Assembly (NCBI GenBank): GCA_023313575.1
Contig: JAJTTP010000013.1
Coordinates: 310,001-374,000 of the forward strand
Source: Eutypella sp. D-1
Lineage: Eukaryota; Ascomycota; Sordariomycetes; Xylariales; Diatrypaceae
Reading direction: 5' to 3'
DNA length: 64,000 nucleotides
This document shows positions 11,608 through 22,479 of this stretch, one piece after another; position 1 is the stretch's first letter, and the number at the start of each line of letters is the position of its first letter. The translations under genes were made by a program, and so were the position numbers. The notes below the pieces were generated by a model that worked only from the letters and a program-made list of their open reading frames with translations, did not search any database and was not told the DNA's origin.

Positions 11608-12090
11608 ATGCCCCGCTACACCATCACAGAGCCTCACCCAACGGTAGTGAAGAACCACTACACGCACGCGGGCCGAGGGGGCGCAGGGAACTACTTCCGG
11701 GCTCCCGCGACAACACCCGCATCCGGGATCCCAACGCCAGCCGCCGAAGAACCCCCCACTCCCCCCACCACCACCGCTTCAACCAAAACACAAACCACCC
11801 GCTTCTATTCCGGCCGCGGCGGCGCAGGCAACCTCCACGAAGCCCCCCGCGCGCCGACGCTCTCCTTCGACGAGGAGTATAGGCGGCAGGCGCGCGTCGA
11901 GGCCAAGCCCGTCGCGCACGTCGGACGCGGCGGCGCCGGGAACGTGTATGCGCATCCCGTGGCGGGTGCGGCGCCGGGCCGCAAGGCTAGCGATGCGGAG
12001 AGTTGCGCCAGTACTGAGAGCGGGGCCAGCGGGCGCTCGTCGGGGGGGTTCCTCGGGCGGCTGAGTAAGTCGCTTTCGAGGAACCACTGA
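11608..12090 (+). CDS. DUF3602 family protein with three GRGGAGN repeats (Par32-like)
   Basis: A single-exon 160-residue protein, Pro/Thr/Ala-rich and probably disordered. The heptad GRGGAGN occurs three times, at residues 22-28, 69-75 and 106-112, each preceded by an aromatic or His-containing context such as YTHA, FYS and AHV. This repeated signature defines the fungal DUF3602 family. Yeast Par32, a TORC1/Npr1-linked inhibitor of the Mep ammonium transporters, belongs to this family, so a role in nutrient or TOR signalling is an inference from the family. The C-terminus is Ser-rich and ends in a basic, amphipathic-looking stretch (FLGRLSKSLSRNH). There is no membrane segment or signal peptide. 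The gene is very GC-rich compared with its flanks. Confidence 0.85.
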   Translation: MPRYTITEPHPTVVKNHYTHAGRGGAGNYFRAPATTPASGIPTPAAEEPPTPPTTTASTKTQTTRFYSGRGGAGNLHEAPRAPTLSFDEEYRRQARVEAKPVAHVGRGGAGNVYAHPVAGAAPGRKASDAESCASTESGASGRSSGGFLGRLSKSLSRNH

Positions 12091-13875
12091 GGAGTTGGGC
12101 CGGGGATGCGGTGTGAGGACCGCTCGCGGTGCTTCAAGTCCGCTTATTTCTTTTTTCTCCCCCCCCCCCCTTTTCTCCTGACGACGGGGATTATCGACGG
12201 TATTTTATGATCACGACACGAGCATGGCGCAATGGGCATTATGTCATTTAAACGGTTTCTTTTTTCTTTTTTTTTTTTTTCATCTCCCCCTCCCATCGCT
12301 GTATGAGAAAGGGGGCAGAAGTTTGGAGTTTTTTGGACAGGGAAAAGTAACATCAAAGGAGGAGGGGTTTTCAACGATATCTACGACATGGACACGACAG
12401 GAAGAGAAGAGGGAAAAAAAGGAAAATAAAATAATAAACGGAGGGAAAATACCCCGGGCTGTTCAACTATGGAAAGAAGCCATGTAACCCCGTTGGGGGG
12501 AATCGATACCCCATGCTCGACACAGGAAAGCGAATAGCCTTACATGGGGTCAGCCGTCCATTGCTAGTGACTAGCCATAGGGGTGTATGCAAATACCAAG
12601 GGGCATGCATCACAATTCCGATGCGCAATCATCATCACTACTTCACTATCTCACTATTTCTTTTCTTATAACGCGTGATGTGAGATCCTCTCCGCAATCG
12701 ATCCGCTTTCGCCCGTCTGTAGATTAACCGTCCATCGCATTATCCAGACATGTAGTAGCAGTAGGTACCACATAGCAAGCCAGATGGACAGGATATAAAG
12801 GCCGTGAACTCATCATGGGTCAGAGATGTAACAACGCTGCCGATAGTCCATCCAGATCGCAGCACCAACTTATCGCACAACAGTAGTTCAATTAGGAGGC
12901 AAAGGCAAACGAAGGGAACTTGGTCCCGTCTCCATCCATTCATGCAACCCGAGTTCCAATTCCATTTCCCGCGATCAGGGCCACTTACTCTACTGTACTT
13001 ACCGCGTCGAGCAAGAGTGCCGAAGTTTTTCAGATGGCGGTATAATGCAAGACTAAGTAAGATAGGAGTCGATCTTTTTGGCTTCGTTCGCATCTACTTC
13101 TTCGTTCTACGCAACGCCCACACCCCCGTCCCCGTCCTAGACTACATCCACTAACCCCTCGAGGACACATAAATCGTACCTCTCGCCCGGCATCCAACAT
13201 CACGTCAAACATTACGAACGGGCGTCGCACTAACAACCAAGCAAGCAAAAGAGATCATAACAAGTAGAGCAGAGCAGGGCAAGCTGGGCACATCTTTCTC
13301 CTCTGTATCTGGGTATCATTTCTCATCTAAACTTGGGGGGCGCGGGGGGCCAAAATAGCAAGTAGTGTAAAGTGTAAAGTGTGGGTAGGTAGGTAACAGA
13401 CAGTAATAAATAACAGTAGTCGTGGGTTGGATAGGTGGTGTGGTGTAGTGTTCTTTTCTTTTCCTTTCTTGTCTTTCCCCTTCCCTCCCCTTTGGTGGAA
13501 CTCATGCCACATTTCTCTTGACACGATGATGGTTTTCGTACAACAATCCACTCCAGTCCAACCCATCATCCATTCGCTCTCTTGCATCGCTCGCTCGCTC
13601 GCTCGCTTGCTAGTCCCTTAGAGAATCTCGCTTTGCATCTCGTCCTCCGGGTCCCCTGTAACATTACTTGCTGCTGTTTTTCTTTCCTCTTCGAATTTTC
13701 GGGACCATAGGAGCTGGAGGGAGAGGGAGGAGGGAGAGGAGAGGGGGGGGGGGCCGAAGGAAAGCTCCCTACACTATCCAGCCCCCTTCCATGTCGCCCT
13801 CCATCTTTCCCCGCGACGTAGCGCGGGCATACGCGTCCTCGGGAATTCCCGTCCACTCGTTCGTTCTCTCGCTTC
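12091..13875. other. Intergenic region with low-complexity tracts
   Basis: About 1.8 kb between the convergent DUF3602 gene and arp1, therefore mostly 3' flanks. It contains poly-C (about 12161-12172), poly-T (about 12268-12281), G/A-rich blocks (13710-13755) and a TCGC tetranucleotide run (13587-13608). No gene is seen. Confidence 0.6.
13587..13608. repeat. TCGC tetranucleotide microsatellite
   Basis: About five tandem TCGC units in the 3' flank of arp1. Confidence 0.75.
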
Positions 13876-15145
13876 TTACGTCAATTTCGTGTGGATGATG
13901 TCCGGGTTCTCGTGCCAGTCGTCTATACTGACCCACATCTGGATGGCGGAGAAAGAAAGTAGATCGTTAGTATATAAAAGAAAAAAGGCTCGGGACATGG
14001 CGCAGATAGGATACACGGGGGCTGATAGAATGAATAGCATGAAACCAAAAAAAGACATGACATACCTTCCGGAAGGTGCTCAGGCCGGCGAGAATGCTGC
14101 CGCCTATCCAGGTGGAGTACTTGCGCTCGGGGGGCGCGAAGATCTTGATGCGCATGTCCTTGACAGCGAGGCGCTTGACCTCGCCGAGCAGGCGGTCGCC
14201 GAAGCCCTTGGTGAGGGTGCTGCCGCCGGAGAGGACGATGTTGGCGTAGAGGGCCTTGCGCAGGTCGAGGTCGGTGCGGTTGATGGCGTCGGTGACGATC
14301 TGCTGGATGCCCGGGTACTCGAGGCCGATGAGCTCCGGGTCGAAGAGGATCTCGGGAGCGCGGAACCGCTCCTGCCCTACGCGCAGGCGCGCGCCGTCCG
14401 GTAACACGTACTCGGCGGTCTTGGACTGGTCGGCGCGAGCGGCGGCCCAGTCCTTCTCCTCCTTCTTGGGATCGGGGGCGACGTAGGAGACGGCTTCTTT
14501 GATCAGACGCACGACCTCCTTCTCGGCGGAGGTGTGGAAGACGTAGCCGCTCTTGCGCAGCAGGGTCTGCATGTACTCGGTGACGTCGCGGCCGGCGACG
14601 TCGATGCGGCGCATGGAGGAGGGGATGGCGAAGCCCTCGTACACGGGGACGGCGTGGGAGACGCCGTCGCCGGAGTCGAGGACGCAACCGGTGGTACGCC
14701 CACTCGCGTACAGGGACAGCACGGCCTGGATGGAGGTATAGAGGGCGGGGACGTTGAAGGTCTCGAAGAGGATCTGGGCGGCGGTGTCGCGGTTGGCGCG
14801 GGGGTTGAGGGGGGGTTCGGTGAGCAGGACGGGATGTTCTTCGCTCATGGTCTTGAGGCCCTCGCTGTAGACGTACTCCCAGATCTTCTCCATGTCGTCC
14901 CAGTCGGTGACGATGCCGTGCTCGAGCGGGTAGCGGATCTTCAGCAGACCGCGCAGCTCGGAGGCGGCTTTCTGGCCGATGAAGACCTCCCCTTCGAGGG
15001 CGCCGGCCAGGACGCGCAGATGCTTGGGCCGGCCGACGAAGGAGGGGAAGTAGCACTTGGGCAGATCGTCACCGGCGAATCCTGCCCGTATGGTCCCCGA
15101 CCCGTTGTCGAGCACGATGGGCGCGTTGTGTAGTGAGTCGGTCAT
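13876..15145 (-). CDS. arp1: Actin-related protein Arp1 (centractin, dynactin filament subunit)
   Basis: Forms the short actin-like filament of dynactin, which links dynein to cargo and microtubule ends; the Neurospora homologue is ro-4. Two exons: 15145-14066 and 13938-13876, separated by a 127-nt intron (13939-14065), give 380 aa, the usual length for Arp1 (376 in human). The N-terminus has the nucleotide-binding [15 protein letters not shown] (from residue 13), then YVGRPKH-like [22 protein letters not shown], the second phosphate-binding loop [11 protein letters not shown] and LSGGSTL. GALEG and the pattern [14 protein letters not shown] distinguish Arp1 from conventional actin. The short last exon encodes [16 protein letters not shown], replacing the actin C-terminus, and fits perfectly after AGLSTFRK. 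Reading through the intron would instead add unrelated hydrophobic residues. It is strongly GC-biased at third positions, consistent with high expression. Confidence 0.95.
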
Positions 15146-17305
15146 CGTGAGTGGTGGTGGTGGTGGCGATGGTGGCGATGATGGTAGTGGGACGGGGACG
15201 GGGACGGGGACGAGGATGAGATAGTGGAGGCCGTGGCGGTGATGGTGATGATGGAGGTGAAGAGGAACATCAAGTCAAAAACAGATTTCGTAGTCGTCGT
15301 AGTATCGTAGTATCGTGGTTATTGTGGTGGTCGTTGTTATTATCGTAATCGTCGTCGTCCTCCTTCCTTCTCTTCTTCCGTTTACTTCCTCCCTAGGGTA
15401 GATAAATATTTACTCGCTTTCTGTATCTGCGAAGAAAGAAGAAGAAAAAAATAATAATGCCTTCAAAAAGCAGGAAAAATCCACAGAAACATAAACCACA
15501 TGCACGTATGTACGCACATATACCCACGCACGTGAAGTCCGGGAACGAAAGATATGTCAGAGCTTCGAGGTTTCTTTTCTTGTCCTTGTCGTTTGAATTT
15601 CGTGGTTTAGCTGTTTAGCTCAGTCCAAAATACATACAAGATACCTATATAGGTAGTGGAAGTGCTCAAGTGCTGTACCTGACTTGGCAAGCCTGACACG
15701 CCCGACCCTATTTGGGATAAGTGCACCTATTGGCGAATTGACGACGCCGGAACGCCAGAGCGCGTTTGGACCTCTCCAAGGCGTCTTGCATTGGTGGAAT
15801 GAGCTACGACATACATACTAGGTACATACATACATACTCTATCATACAAAACGGGTTAGTGGAATCGGCACGGACCACATGCTCTCTCCGGGCACCTCTC
15901 AATCCAGGCCGCGCGGGAAACTTTTAAGGTTACTATAATGCGACAAAGGATCTCTTAGAATTCATTATCTGGATCTGACGAAGCAAAAGTTATTCAAAGC
16001 GAGACAATGCCTGATTGCCCTGCCTACCACTCGAGCTTTTTTTTTCTTCCCTGATCCGGGATCGCTAGCGAGAGTCTTATACGCACCGTCGCTTTCAATA
16101 TCTATCTAGATTATACTGCCACATGTCGCCCAAAAAGCAAAGGTATTTTGGCTTATCGAGTTCGAGGTCCTTTCGACACTTTACCAAAATACAGACTGTC
16201 CTTGAAGAGACTATTATTCAATTACCTGATAAGTTGTCCCAGTGCTCGTGTCACTTGTATCAGCAGAGCGATTTACGTGAAGGTCCAAAATATTCGTACG
16301 AAATGTTACCATGAGTCGCATTATTAGCCATGCAATGCTACTTTGAAATATTCCAAAGGGGTTTTAATCATGGATTAGCTTTATGGCGATTCGCAGCGCA
16401 TAAGTCTTATATGAATCTTATGTGGTCTGCACACAGTTATCACACATCGTGCCATTCCATTTCTGAGTTCAGGTTTCTTACCCTCTACCCACAACATAGA
16501 TTCGATTTCCAGCTTAATAAATAGTCGTTGCCGATTAAATCCAGTCATATTTGGAACTACTTCATCGCTTCAAATCAAATATATACTACTCGGTGATAAT
16601 AAAAACGCCGGCATAGACAGCCTTACGAAAGGATAGATGCGGGGAAATAGACGGCCGAGGTTGGTGCTCTCCCCAGAATGCCACCACCCCGCATTGCCAC
16701 GCGGGCTCCAGGGGCAGAGGCTGGCTATTCTGGGGATGGATCGGCCCTGAATGAGGCGTTCTTGGAAATATCTAGTAGTGTATGTATGGGGAGGAGGAAA
16801 CGCGGGGTCTTAGCACGGCTCTCATTATAATAGTGCTTGTGACTTATGGTAAGTAGTACCATGGACGACGACGCCCTTTACGTTTGGTTAGGTTAGGTTA
16901 GTTATTGGGGTTCCCCGATCTGTACTCGCCGAAGACGTGGACACGCCTAATAGTGTGGGCAGTTGGGGTATGTCATTCCTTAATAAGCCTCGGGCTCAGA
17001 TCAATTCTCTAGTCGAGGGGGGGCAAGGAGCATCTCTACCTCTCTGTACCTACCTAGAAGTGCAGTCTCGTTTGATTTGGTGCAGCAAACTCTGTTGCAA
17101 CTTCTCCAACCAAGCCTGGTACTCGGACATATACTTAGCTGAGCCTGGTCCTGGAATCAGACACGGAAACGGGATCCTACGTCGGGCCATCCCTCGGATA
17201 CATTGCGTGTAATACAGCGTAGGCGGAGTCGAAAACGCAGCGGACTCTATAACTCCATCATACGGGAAGAGAGACACCCTGGTAGCCTACAGAGGGGAAG
17301 CTAAT
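15146..17305. other. Intergenic region arp1 to FAD monooxygenase (divergent promoters)
   Basis: About 2.2 kb. The arp1-proximal part is rich in GGT/GAT and GGGGAC simple repeats and GTCGT/GTAGT runs (15150-15360). Further right it is AT-richer, and a short TTAGG-like run is at about 16886-16900. No coding sequence was recognised. Confidence 0.6.
15152..15220. repeat. Low-complexity GGT/GAT and GGGGAC repeats upstream of arp1
   Basis: Tandem ggt and gat triplets followed by four gggac(g) hexamer-like units immediately 5' of the arp1 start codon, probably in its leader or core promoter. Confidence 0.7.
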
Positions 17306-18877
17306 ATGTCGCCATCACAACAACAGCCCAAGCCGACAGGCCTCCGGGTGCTAGTCGTAGGCGCAGGCTTCGCAGGACTAACAGCAGCGATCGAGTGCCG
17401 GCGGCAGGGGCACTCCGTAACACTGCTAGAGCGGGTACCGGAGCTGAAGCCGCTGGGAGACATAATCTCGTTCGGGTCGAACGCGGGGCGGATCTTCAGT
17501 CGGTGGCCGGGGGTAGCGGAAGCCATGGGTAGCATCAGTCTGCGTCCGCCATCCTTCACCATCCGCTCGGGGCGCGACGGCGACGTCCTATACGAGCAAT
17601 TCTGGACCGCGCGCGAGAACGCCTGGGGTCCCCGCTTCGACGGCCATCGCGGCGAGTACCACGATATCGTGTACCGGCATGCGCTCGCTGCGGGCGTCGA
17701 CGTGCGTCTCGGCTGCAGCGTCGCGGATTACTTCGAGTTCGAAGGGGAGGACGGGGGAGGCGCGGGCGTCGTGCTCGAGGATACCGGGGAGAAAGTCGTC
17801 GCGGACGTTGTGTTAGCGGCAGAAGGGGTACGAAGTCGCGGGCGCAAGATCGTGTTGGGATATGAGGACCGCCCTAAGCCCTCGGGCTACGCCGTCTATC
17901 GCGCCTGGTTCCCCGCCGACGATATCGCCCGCGATCCGGACCTCCGGTGGCTCGTCACCGGCGGCGACAAGCACGTCGCGTGGCTTGCGCCCGATATCCA
18001 TTTCATCGCAGCGTGTCTGAAGGGTGGGAGGGATTTCTCGTGGGTATGCACGCACAAGGTACGCCTAATGCTTTTCTCTATTATTGTCTCCCCATGAATC
18101 TTTCAAGATTGTAGCTCACATCGGCATGTCACCTACCCCCCCAAAAATTAGGACGATAAGGATATCGAAGAGAGCTGGCAGACGGAGGCGCCGTTGGCCG
18201 ACGCACGTGAGGTCCTCCGGGGCTGGGAGCCGACGATCCAGAAGATCCTGGATCACACGCCAGAGCCGCTGATCGACTGGAAGCTGGTGTACCGGGATCC
18301 GCTGCCGACGTGGGTGTCGCCGGGGAGGCGCATCGCGCTCGTGGGCGACGCCGCGCACCCGTTCCTGCCGACCTCCATGCAGGGCGCCTCGCAGGCCATG
18401 GAAGACGGCGTCACGCTCGCCGTGTGTCTGCGCAAAGCCGCCGAAGAAGCCTCCGCCTCCGCCGCCGCCTACAATGGCTCCAACGACGAGGAGCCGTCAA
18501 AGACGAACAAGAAGGTCCTGGGAGACCGCATCAGGGAGGCTGTAGCGGCCTTCGAAGCAATACGGTACGAGCGCGTGCGGTCGGCGCAGAAGACGGGCGA
18601 GCAGACGCGCGATATCTGGCACAAGGCGGACCTAGACGCGGCGCGGCGGGACCCGCCGAGTCTGCGTCTGCGTCGCGAGGCCTGGTTGCTGGACTTCGAT
18701 GCCGAGCGGTATGCCGAGGAGAACTACGACCGCACTGTCGACGTGCTTAGGAAGACGGGCATCGCGGATACCCGCGAGGCCAGGGCGCTGCATGTTGATG
18801 AGAGGGGTAGGCACGGGTGGATGGAGTATGCAGGCAAGGGGGAGGGGAAAGGGGAGGTGGACGGCGGTGCGAGGTAG
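17306..18877 (+). CDS. Class A FAD-dependent monooxygenase (salicylate-hydroxylase-like)
   Basis: A single-component flavin hydroxylase of the p-hydroxybenzoate hydroxylase fold, using NAD(P)H and O2; the substrate is probably aromatic or polyketide-like but unknown. Two exons, 17306-18058 and 18152-18877, with a 93-nt intron, give 492 aa. The protein starts with a Rossmann fold VVGAGFAGLTAA (GxGxxG at 19-24) ending in LLER, has a middle DVVLAAEGVRSRGRK (DG-type motif with E replacing the usual D), and a second FAD motif GDAAHPFLPTSMQGASQAMEDG. The intron acceptor at 18151 joins VCTHK to DDKDIEESW in phase. There is no signal peptide. The C-terminal 30 residues are Gly/Lys-rich and variable. 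The exons are very GC-rich against AT-rich flanks. It is isolated from other pathway genes. Confidence 0.9.
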
Positions 18878-19157
18878 GTAGGTGGATGGGGAGGCCATCA
18901 TCGTTAAAGGAAGTCGGCGTGCTGCGGTATGGTATGACATCGCATGACATGGCACGGTATGGTACGGTAATGGTTTTTGTTGTCGACAACATCATGGTTT
19001 CATATTTGTTTTACTGTATGTACATATATGTATCTATCATCTATACACACACACACGATCTTTGGATATATATATATAAACTTCTATATCCTCCCGCGAG
19101 TCCCATTCGCGTGAACGCCCCCAAAAACAAAACGCGCAAGCAATTAAGCTGGATATC

Positions 19158-19480
19158 CTACATCCGGCCGTCCAGCGCCTTGCTAGCGGCCAGTGGCCAG
19201 CCCAGCACGATGGCGAGACCGGGGAAGTAGCTGCGAGAGAGAGGACAACGTTAGATGCTGTGTCAAACAAAACAGCCTGGGAAGCAAGCAGCAAGGTCAT
19301 AGGGATGTGTGTGTGTGTGATGAAGGTTGATGAGCTGGCTTACATGAGTGCGGACTTCGCCCGGCTCTTGACGATGTGGCCCCAGTTGGCGCCTCGCGAG
19401 GCGTTGGCCCGGCGGGCGCTGGTCTGGAAGGAGCGAGTGAGGGGCATCCGGGCCTGTGCGAGAGCTCGAGCGGCAATCAT
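19158..19480 (-). CDS. Small mitochondrial single-pass membrane protein (possible Cox26-like subunit)
   Basis: Two exons, 19480-19344 and 19230-19158, with a 113-nt intron, give a 69-residue protein. The N-terminal 25-30 residues are Arg/Ala/Ser-rich, lack acidic residues and contain RSFQTSARR, a typical matrix-targeting and processing region. After a basic linker (HIVKSRAKSA) comes a single hydrophobic span LIYFPGLAIVLGWPLAASKA, ending at DGRM. This is the layout of small respiratory-chain or ATP-synthase accessory subunits. The LGWP within the membrane span recalls yeast Cox26, a complex IV subunit, but the similarity is short and I do not claim the assignment. The start at 19480 was chosen because it begins the presequence; the frame is open 82 codons further upstream with no conserved look. 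Confidence 0.7.
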
Positions 19481-22479
19481 TTTTGCGGTTGGTCTAGGTG
19501 GTGTACGGGAGAGTATGACTTTGATGCTTTTTCTTTTTCCCCGTTTTACTTTTAGGGTTTTCTTTTTTTCTAAGGGTAAGAGCGGAAAGGTCCTGATGGA
19601 TCGACAGTTCGCAATGCAAAATCGAATGATATGTGATATATACACGCTTCGACAAGTGTGTATAGAGAAGTAAAGCAAGCGAAGTAGCAAGAGAATGTGC
19701 GGAGAGAGTTTGTTTCGCGCGCGCAAGCAAAAGAGGAGATGGTCTATGATGAGTAGATAAGAAATAAAAATCGAATGTTCACCTTTTCCTACCTGCCTAG
19801 GGAGGACAGCGGTCGTCTTTTATAGAAAATCGCACGATCCTCTCCGTCCGCACGCAAACCGTGGTGGTCTACGCCACTCCCAACGGAATCACAGATTTGC
19901 GGATCCTGCCTGGACTAATAAGGAAAAAAAAACCTCATCTCCAGCCAGGCTGAAGGAGCGGCGGCGTCGGGCATATGATGCCATGCCCCCCAAATATCGT
20001 GTTGTTCTGGGCGAGGCTAATGGAAAATGAGGGAATGAAGCCAATCAGATAGCCGGCGCGATCCAGTATACAGGACGCGGTCTCTGCGTTTGGAGGTTCT
20101 GTCGTACGGCGCATGGGAAGCAGTCGTATGACGTGGTACGACGCCGGCGGCGCAGGCCGCCGCTCACATCGTCTTGAAGACGTCGGCGATCAATTGAAGA
20201 TCTGGCCTCATCATTTAACTTCGCGACATGGTTCGTGAAGGTGTATGATTTCCAAATCTATTAAAGCCTTCACATTGCTCTTATGCAACTTTTTTCTTCT
20301 TTTCTTTTTTACCATGTCCCCTACTTAAGACGAACGAATGTTCTGTGTAAGGACTTCGGATGGGTTTTATGGAGACGAGACGACGGCGACCACGATGGGA
20401 CCACTCGGATTTAGCGTTGGCATTTCCACCAATGGCACCAGTGGGATTGTCAACGCGACGAACATAGAAATGCATTCAGACGCCCGTATAACATTTGGAG
20501 TGAAAAGGGAACAAGAGCATATTGTCAAGCCGATCTTTCATCTTAATATATATATGTGTAAGTCGAATTGCATTATGTTGATACGTTGATGTAGAATCCG
20601 AGGGGAATATCTGCATCGTAAACAATAATCAACAAGTTCCGGTTAGTTATGCTCTTTACGCCTTTTTTGCTCTTGGCAGGTGACGGCCCCGAATATGCAG
20701 CTGTCACCTCCGGGTCTGCAGGTCCGGTCGTTTACTGCCACAGCATCTGGACGGGGTGCCCCTTCCTCTTAAGTATCGGGTAAGTAATATTCCGGTCCGT
20801 AACCGCGCCCGGGCCTAGCCCCGCAGCTTCTTAAGGGTTTGAGCATGAGGCTGTCGGGTGCCTCAGGCGCCTAATGGGACCCTTCCTGAGATAAACCTAT
20901 GCACGGACCATCTAAGGGTCTCCTGTATGTCTACAAGTCGACAAGTATCCATGTACGTGTATCTGATACATGCAAGGTCCACGGGTATTATTTATTATTG
21001 AATTGAAATTCTGCAACCTGGACTTTCCACAACACAACTCTCATCTTTACTTCATAACCTGGAATCCACCATGATAAACAAGTTTGAATTGAGCTCAACC
21101 TTGATTGCGTATTAGCGACCGCATCGATGCAGATAGGGCCTAGGTAGTCAGGCGTAATCCCCGCATGTTATCTAAACCCGGAAAGCGTTAAAGGGTCCAG
21201 CTCGAGGAGTTCGAGGCTTCCCCCAGCCTATTCAAAATCTCAGCCTCTTTGGAATTCTTGAAGAGCACAGTGGATCCCGGTTGCCCTCGACCATCCGGTG
21301 TCAAGTTTTACTCAACTTGATAATTAGAGATTATGTCACGAAAATTTGCCCTTTTCATAACACGTCGTACCGCTGCTCATCCCCGACATTACCGCAGCTG
21401 TGTTTATGACTAGATCGCAAAGTTGGTTAGGTAGGTCATTAAAGATCATTTTCTTAAATCGACTTAACTACAATCATCGTCTGCCCGGCATGTCTATGAT
21501 GACCAAACTGGTAAAAGGTCCGACTGCATTGATGAGACTTCTGGTTTTGATTTTCATACCCGCCCGGTGCGATATAAGCATCCCTCAAGAGGTGATGCGT
21601 CGGTATCCCGAAAACAAACTGGCGGGCTCTTTATATATAAGAGTTTCCGTGTTTCCCGGGAACGGCACAGCAAAAGAAGCATATTATGTGCATTCGCCGC
21701 TACATGGAGTTTGGCTTTGCAATGCTGCTATAAAGCCGGACCAAAGGCCGCGGCGGACAAGTTCGCCGATATTGGATCCCGGGCGCGGTATTGACTTCGA
21801 AGCCGCCGTCTCTCGCAGTGTGACGATCAATTAAAGAAAAACTGAAAAGATCTGAGACTATATCGCCGATTGGTTCTCGTGCAAAACCCGTATAAAGAAC
21901 CCACAAGGCAGAAAAAGGACAAATTTCCCCCGCACTTAGCTAATTCTATATTGCAACGTAACATTACTAATTCGCGTCTTTTTATACAATCATAGAGGAA
22001 TTGCGGGTTACAGACCGCCCGATATTCTTCGAAATATTGCTGTCGTGCTACCGCTGCAACAAACGGGGGTATATATGAACCCTCGAGCTGCACGCGTCTA
22101 CAGGCACCGCAGCATTGCTTTTGATATTTATGCCGAGACAAGACGACGCAGTCTACGAGCAACCAGCAGTAAGTTTAAAATAATTCACTATAGCATAATA
22201 CAGGCCAAAATTACAATGCCTGTCGGTTTACTATACCAAGTAGCAATGGGGTTGTATACTGAAGTAATTACTTAGGCGCGATATATTTGTTTTCATATCC
22301 GCCCCACAAACGCAGCAAAATACATGTTAACGTCATCACAGTAATTGGCTATGCGACGCGTGTCTTATTTCCTTGAGGTTAGGGAAATGACCTTGATGAC
22401 ATGCATTCTTCAATTATTATCACCCGGAAAGACACAATAGCGACAGATTAACTAGGCCCCCGGGTGTGAGGACTCGGCC
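19481..22479. other. Large intergenic region, about 3 kb
   Basis: Contains the promoter of the small mitochondrial gene and an AT-rich central part. Short ORFs on both strands (for example 21490-21834 on +) show no recognisable domain. No RNA gene or element is supported. Confidence 0.55.

Noticed and set aside
14534..15133. 199-codon plus-strand ORF antisense to arp1
   Set aside because: It is a GC-rich shadow of arp1 with repetitive Gly/Val/Asp composition and no domain.
16886..16900. TTAGG-like short tandem run resembling a telomere repeat
   Set aside because: Only about three pentamers, not the fungal TTAGGG unit, and inside an ordinary intergenic region.
21490..21834. ORF beginning MSMMTKLVKG with a hydrophobic stretch, possible secreted protein
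   Set aside because: The hydrophobic segment is short, there is no recognisable mature domain, and no splice structure or codon bias supports it; left unannotated.
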